Positions 59,233 through 64,000 of a stretch of 64,000 nucleotides of DNA are shown piece by piece. Source of the DNA: Tetrapyrgos nigripes (taxonomy: Eukaryota > Basidiomycota > Agaricomycetes > Agaricales > Campanellaceae); assembly GCA_013368315.1 (NCBI GenBank), contig JAACJM010000076.1, positions 62,001 through 126,000 of the forward strand, written 5' to 3'. Made by a program: the position numbers and the translations under genes. Positions within the stretch are counted from its first letter, which is position 1, and the number at the start of each line of letters is the position of its first letter. The notes beneath the pieces are model-generated. The model was not told where the DNA came from. It ran no database searches and was given only the letters and a program-made list of their open reading frames with translations.

Positions 59233-62026
59233 CTAAATGAAAAAGCACCGCTCCTTTAGCCCTCTCATACCCATTATGTCCTAGACCATCAACACTATCA
59301 GTACTGTAAACCAGGCGCTCAAAGCCGGAACGAACGCACCCAATCGCTTTGGGTTACCCACAATTCAGAGCATCCTTCCATTTTACCCAAGACCGCTCCT
59401 CCCTTCCAGACTAACACCCGTGGATCAACATCCTTCGGAGGGGGGATGATCTGAACCTTCTCCATATTCTGCACTAACGGAGTCGCTATAGCCTGCAGTC
59501 TTCACATCCGATTTATACGGCTGCCGTCAGCTTTCTTTTCTTTTTCTTCGTAGGAAAGAAACGGAATTCTCCATAATACATACCTGCTTTCCAATGCGTG
59601 CGCCATCCCTGAGATGCGAGCTGTCCCGCCAATGACGAGAACGGCTTGAAGATATTTCCGAATCTTCTCGTCGCCTCCCGCTGCTCTGGCGCTGTTGAAG
59701 ATCGCCACATCTAGGGGAAGTTTACTAGCTTCGAAACACACATCGATGCCGAACTCCCCAGGGAAGGGAGTGGGTACCTGGGATTCAGCAGAGGGACCGC
59801 TTTTCGATGGACTTTGCTGCGCTTGCTTCTGAGTTTGGGAAATCGATGGCTTGGTTTCATTCTCAACGTCGATGACATCCATTGACACATCTGTAGAACC
59901 TTCTGCTGGTGCAGGACGAGGCTCAGCACTCGGCCCCGATGTATCTTGCGTGAGGACAGAAGCATCTAGATATGATACAATTTTAATGCTTCAATTTCAG
60001 TCTAGGCCAAAGCGAGAGAGTCAACGCCACCTTGCTGATCGGGAGAGTTTTCTGCTGGAACGGGCATGAGATGTTGCGTGGATATGGACATTGCTTGGGT
60101 CTGTAGATAGGTGATGATGTCCTCAGGCCGAGGATGCGATTCACAAGGAATGACTCACCACTTGATCAGTGGGTTGTTCAAGGATCTCTTCTGTTACGTC
60201 TGGAAGGGGGAAATTGCTTGTTCCGACGCGCTTTCTTTCGAATTCGATGACTCGAGGTTCAAAGATGGACTGTACTTTGTATTAATTTCCAAGTAAAGGG
60301 ACAGGATGAAGATGTTTACCATTGGAGCCAATATGACCTCGTCGTAAGCACGAATGGTGTACTTTTCGGCTGGCTGCCCAGGTTTTCGAACCACGAAATC
60401 GTATAGATTCAGGGCAACGTCCACCTTCGCAGATGTGAGCAGAAATTAGGTTTTCATTCCTTAAGGAGCTTACCTCAAGCAGTGTACATATGCGCGTTTT
60501 GAGATCTTCCATGACATTCCAATCGTAGGATCTCGCTAGGTTGATGTCCCGGTAAGGGAAACAAATCCTGTCCAATAGAACGTAAAGGAACTCGGTAATA
60601 TCATCTCCAGCTATTCCCAATGAGATCCTGTTACTTTTCTGTAAGCTTGCATTCGTCACCCAGAGTGCAAAAATCACCTCGTGTCTGCGATGACGAGCCC
60701 CTCGTCTACACAAGCAATGCTCGTCTTCTTGGCTCCCATGTCGACTACGCATGCATTGGATATTCCAGCACCATACGTGGCAGCCAACGATTCCTAATCA
60801 GCTCAATGAGCATCTAGTATAAACCTGCCTGTCTCTCTCACCTGCTGCGTACACAATTGTTTGAAACCCATGGACACCAGTATCAGATGGGCCAGCTCAC
60901 GAACATAGCTGCGATCCCAGAAGTCTGGAATGATCAAGACGACAGAGAATTTCTTGAGGTGTGTTAGGGTGAACAGTGAGCTGTGATAGTTCACGACATA
61001 CATGATAGTCCTGAGGCTCGATCCCGAGATTTTCCTTGAGGGTTGTACGGAGAAGAACCTCAATATCGCTGAGAATAAACTGGAGCGAGGGATAATCCTT
61101 CGTGTTGAAGTTGGACCCATATATTGGCCAACGAACAGCATAATTTGAGGCTTGGGGGTCTGCTATACGAAGTGCCTATACGCCCATGTTAGAGGGAAAT
61201 TCTGACTCCGAGGTTTGGCAAGGGTACCTTCTCTCCGACCAAAACATCTTCATTTGCAGTGGGACCATCTATCCAGTCCACTCGGTAAGGGTCATTGTGT
61301 TCTGCTATGATTTCAGGCTTGAAAGAACCGTTGTAAGTGGACACGATGTTGGCGGCGTTTCTGCTGACACGGAGCTTATAAAAGCGCATTCTGTCTCGAA
61401 GGGACACTGTTATTGCCGCAATCTTCTCCTCGAACTGTTACATTATGGTCAGAAATAGAAAGAGCAGCTAGATGTTGCAACGCACAGGATCATCCGAAGA
61501 CATGACCACCTCATACTCATCTCGGCCTTGTTTTTGTTCTGAAGCACGGCTATGTCGCCTATTCTTACGTGGACGGGATATCCCTTCGACAAAAGTCGGT
61601 GCAGGCACTGGAGGTTTTGTTTTACGAGCAATCACTGTAGGAACAGACACGGGAGTCACGTCGGAGGCTTTCCCTAGTCGTGTAAAACGAGAGCCGGGAT
61701 GGATGACTACGACCTGAGAACCACGTCTGCTTGACGCTCAGTTCTAGATGAACAAAAACAGAATGAACGACTGGGCGCACCTTTGTTCAGGACCCACAAC
61801 TTCCTCTGGCGAGGCATCTTTCTTTCGCTGTGCATTCCGAGACCAGAGTGTTTGTCCCTCTGTTTTGAGATAAGAAGATGCAAGATGTTTTGGGTTGGTT
61901 CTAAAAGTCCCCTCAATAAGAAACAAGCAAGAAGACCAGGCCAGGGACTCACGCTAATGGGACGTGAAATGTGGTATATTTTATGCCAGTATCGTCGCGT
62001 TTTGCGTTTGGAATACCTCTCGGCAT
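59233..62026 (-). CDS. ARP8: Actin-related protein 8, INO80 chromatin-remodelling subunit
   Basis: Start at 62026: MPRGIPNAKRDDTGIKYTTFHVPLA, then TNPKHLASSYLKTEGQTLWSR, a short exon and SQVVVIHPGSRFTRLGKASD, the actin-fold entry typical of Arp8. Further blocks: DRMRFYKLRVSRNAANIVSTYN, YAVRWPIYGSNFNT, DYHKFSVVLIIPDFWDRSYVRELAHLIL, CVVDMGAKKTSIACVDEG, DLKTRICTLLEVDVALNLYDF, an acidic and Ser/Gln-rich insert, KYLQAVLVIGGTARISGM and VDPRVLVWKGGAVLGKM. The ending ELWVTQSDWDIMGMRGLKERCFFI is correct for Arp8; the last exon was found by splicing and the stop is at 59233-59235. Known role: Arp8 helps INO80 bind nucleosomes and linker DNA. About nine introns. The TOR stop lies 209 bp upstream on the same strand. 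Confidence 0.93.
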
Positions 62027-62235
62027 TGCGGATAAAGGAAGAGATGTTCACGAAGGTGATGCAACAGCATCTTTTGGCATAGACTTAACGTTTCCCAATA
62101 AGGCAGCCGAAAACATTTCAATTATGTACTGTTGTATGAAAGCAGCAAATACTTCAAAGACGAACATGGGTGTAGTAATGAGTAGTAGATACAATTTGTC
62201 CAACAAAAAACCAAAGCAAAAAATTCCATCATAAG

Positions 62236-64000
62236 TTACCAGAATGCACACCTATACAGAGTTTAAGTCTGGAACGACTAATGAAAAACGCGGTGCGGAC
62301 TTACCATCCAGAGAACAGCAGACTGAGATTCTCAAGCGACGTAGCCTCAATGATGAGCCTGTCAACTTGAGATTTGACTGACAATGGCACATCGTCAAAG
62401 TCGCGGCCTGCGAACATTTTTAGTGAATTTGAAGTGGTGGTGCTCAGCGTACGACTCACCGGTCAGTTTCTTCTGCACACGTTCATACACAGCTAGAGCA
62501 CGGTCATTGCGTACTTCGCGCGCAAGTCCATCCGCTGCGGCATTGGGATCGCCCATGACTTGAGCATCTACGGCAATGACACAAGTCAGACAGAACAGAG
62601 CTTGGGAATGACCCAGCCAACATACCACCGAAAATATCGTTTTCATCCGCCCTGAACTTCCTTCTTATTGGACCTTGAGGATGCACAGCTGTCCGGGCAA
62701 TTTCAGTTGAGTTATCCGCTGTAAACACGTTGAGAAACATTTCCTTGAAGGAGAAAGACATCTCGTACCCTCTGTCCTCCTGCCCTCGTCCGTCTGCATC
62801 AGCCTCCAGCTAATGAGTGGATCGTAAACGAAAGCTTCCAGGACAGCCATGAGGGACTCCTTGTTCTCTCTCATCACTCCCATAGTGATCTCACACGTAT
62901 TCCTGAAACTACCTTCGATTCCGCTGACCTGCAAATATCATGACCGTCAATAACGGATATGAACCCTCCAGTTAATGTACACACCTCCATAGCATGCGTG
63001 AGCATCCTGGTCAAACGGAAAGGTACAGTTTCAGGGAATTTCTCTCGCATCATAGCGACCTCGAAACAGTCTCCGAAGTCAACGTGGATGACCTTGCCTG
63101 TACTGCGTTCCACCAGTATGTTTGAGGGATGTCGATCTCCGAGCCCTAGGATGTGCCCAACCATACTATTCACGGCCAAAGATCGAGTATAAGTTGTTCG
63201 GCGTTCCAGCCAATGCTCGGAGTTCTTGCTCTTCAGCCAAAGGACTCGGTAGAGATCTTGGCCAGTGGTGTTTTCGAGCGCGTACTCAAAGACTTCTACC
63301 TTCTGCAGCAAGGTGAGGTTCTCGTAGTCGGGTGCCATCTAAGCGAGAAAGAGTCAGTTTGTAACGGCACCATAACGGAACGACATCTCACCTGAAGCAT
63401 CAGACGATACTCGATGTTGAGCAACACCTTCCTTGAGTCACGATAGTCTCTGACAAGAACGTGTAGAGTATCACTACCTTGACACAGTCCAATCAAGCCA
63501 GCATTAGGAGCCAATGGAATCACCGGGTATCGCTGGATATGTAGTCTCCGAATGTAACTTTGAGTATCCACAGAAAGCAGGTTGTTCACAAGACTGAAGA
63601 GTTGCATCACTCTTTCATCTTGGCGCAAATCTTCGTGACCTGCCCGTAGCGTTAGAGCGGATCAAATGCGTAGGGAATATCTCTTACCTTTGAGGATGTA
63701 CTGATAGTCTCGTCCATCGCTGCCTCTCAGTGAGAACCGCCGCGGCCGTTGCTTCGAAGCGATGACGGTCAACTTCTGAGCAAAGCTGGCAATTGTGATA
63801 ACCTCTCGTCCACTTTGGTATGTTCCTGCAATCCAGAGGTGAGTAACAGTGTTACTATGATCAATATAATCTCTACCTGGTACAGCCAACGTCAGGTTTC
63901 TGATTGACAACAGGACTGGGGAAACGTATTGCAAGTCAAGAGTTGTCAGTTGAGGGAGTTGCTTCTCAATCTTCTTGAAGACCTGTAAACAAAGTTAGTA
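62236..64000 (-). CDS. TOR: TOR kinase, C-terminal part (5' end outside window)
   Basis: The window holds the PI3K-like kinase domain and FATC end; the rest of this very large gene lies beyond 64000. Reading from the window edge: [83 protein letters not shown], the catalytic loop [11 protein letters not shown] and activation-loop start [21 protein letters not shown]. Then [21 protein letters not shown] and a negative regulatory stretch follow, and the FATC motif ends LLFSGWCAFW, where a short last intron splits the first W codon. Stop TAA at 62236-62238. All catalytic residues seen (D and N of DRHPSN, DFG) are present. Known role: nutrient-sensing kinase controlling growth. Whether it is the single TOR or one of two paralogues cannot be told. 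Confidence 0.95.

Noticed and set aside
1..64000. Search for CRISPR arrays, LTR or terminal-inverted-repeat transposons, rRNA and secondary-metabolite clusters
   Set aside because: No spaced direct repeats, reverse transcriptase, transposase, rRNA or backbone synthase text was seen on either strand by eye.

Overview
The window is a stretch of a basidiomycete fungal chromosome, most likely a mushroom-forming Agaricomycete. The reasons are spliced genes with many short (about 45-60 nt) GT-AG introns, dense packing with divergent and convergent neighbours, many F-box genes, fungal-specific families (Clr2, Con7-type zinc finger, COX9, PET117, SAF1) and one mushroom-type hypothetical protein. No bacterial, viral or plasmid signature is visible. 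Names come from protein motifs read by eye; no database search was possible.

Layout. 0-3 kb: the 3' part of a ZW10/Dsl1 vesicle-tethering gene (+), tail to tail with a RED/IK splicing-factor gene (-). 4.7-5.9 kb: a broken F-box/LRR gene, then a repeat-bearing spacer. 7.2-13.2 kb: PP2A B55 subunit (-), COX9 (+), an ER-type DnaJ protein (-) and, head to head with it across only 92 bp, a TPR/F-box protein of the Hrt3/FBXO9 type (+). 13.5-23.4 kb: a mushroom hypothetical gene (-), sterol O-acyltransferase (-), the silencing factor Clr2 (+), a CTD-interacting-domain (CID) protein (-) and PET117 (+). 24-27.5 kb: an F-box/LRR gene with one apparent frameshift, then a relic zone (GH5 glucanase remnant, long poly-T block, possible flavin monooxygenase remnant). 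27.6-36.5 kb: a disordered protein (-), a DUF202 membrane protein (+), methylenetetrahydrofolate reductase (+) and an ELMO/Lmo1-like gene (-). 38.9-43.6 kb: a disordered protein carrying a SILK plus RVxF phosphatase-docking pair (+) and a SAF1-like F-box/RCC1 protein (-). 43.6-57.8 kb: mostly gene-poor, with a Con7-like C2H2 transcription factor (-) and a small unrecognised gene (-) in the middle. 57.8-64 kb: a RING protein (+), ARP8 (-) and the C-terminal end of TOR kinase (-), which runs off the window.

The genes are mainly housekeeping: membrane traffic, splicing, phosphatase and TOR signalling, complex IV biogenesis, ubiquitin ligases, folate and sterol metabolism, and chromatin. I found no secondary-metabolite cluster, intact transposon, RNA gene or CRISPR array, and no convincing new multi-gene system. 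The most noteworthy items are single-gene features: motif arrays, a phosphatase-docking module, a one-base frameshift, gene relics, two very short divergent promoters and an isolated developmental-type regulator.
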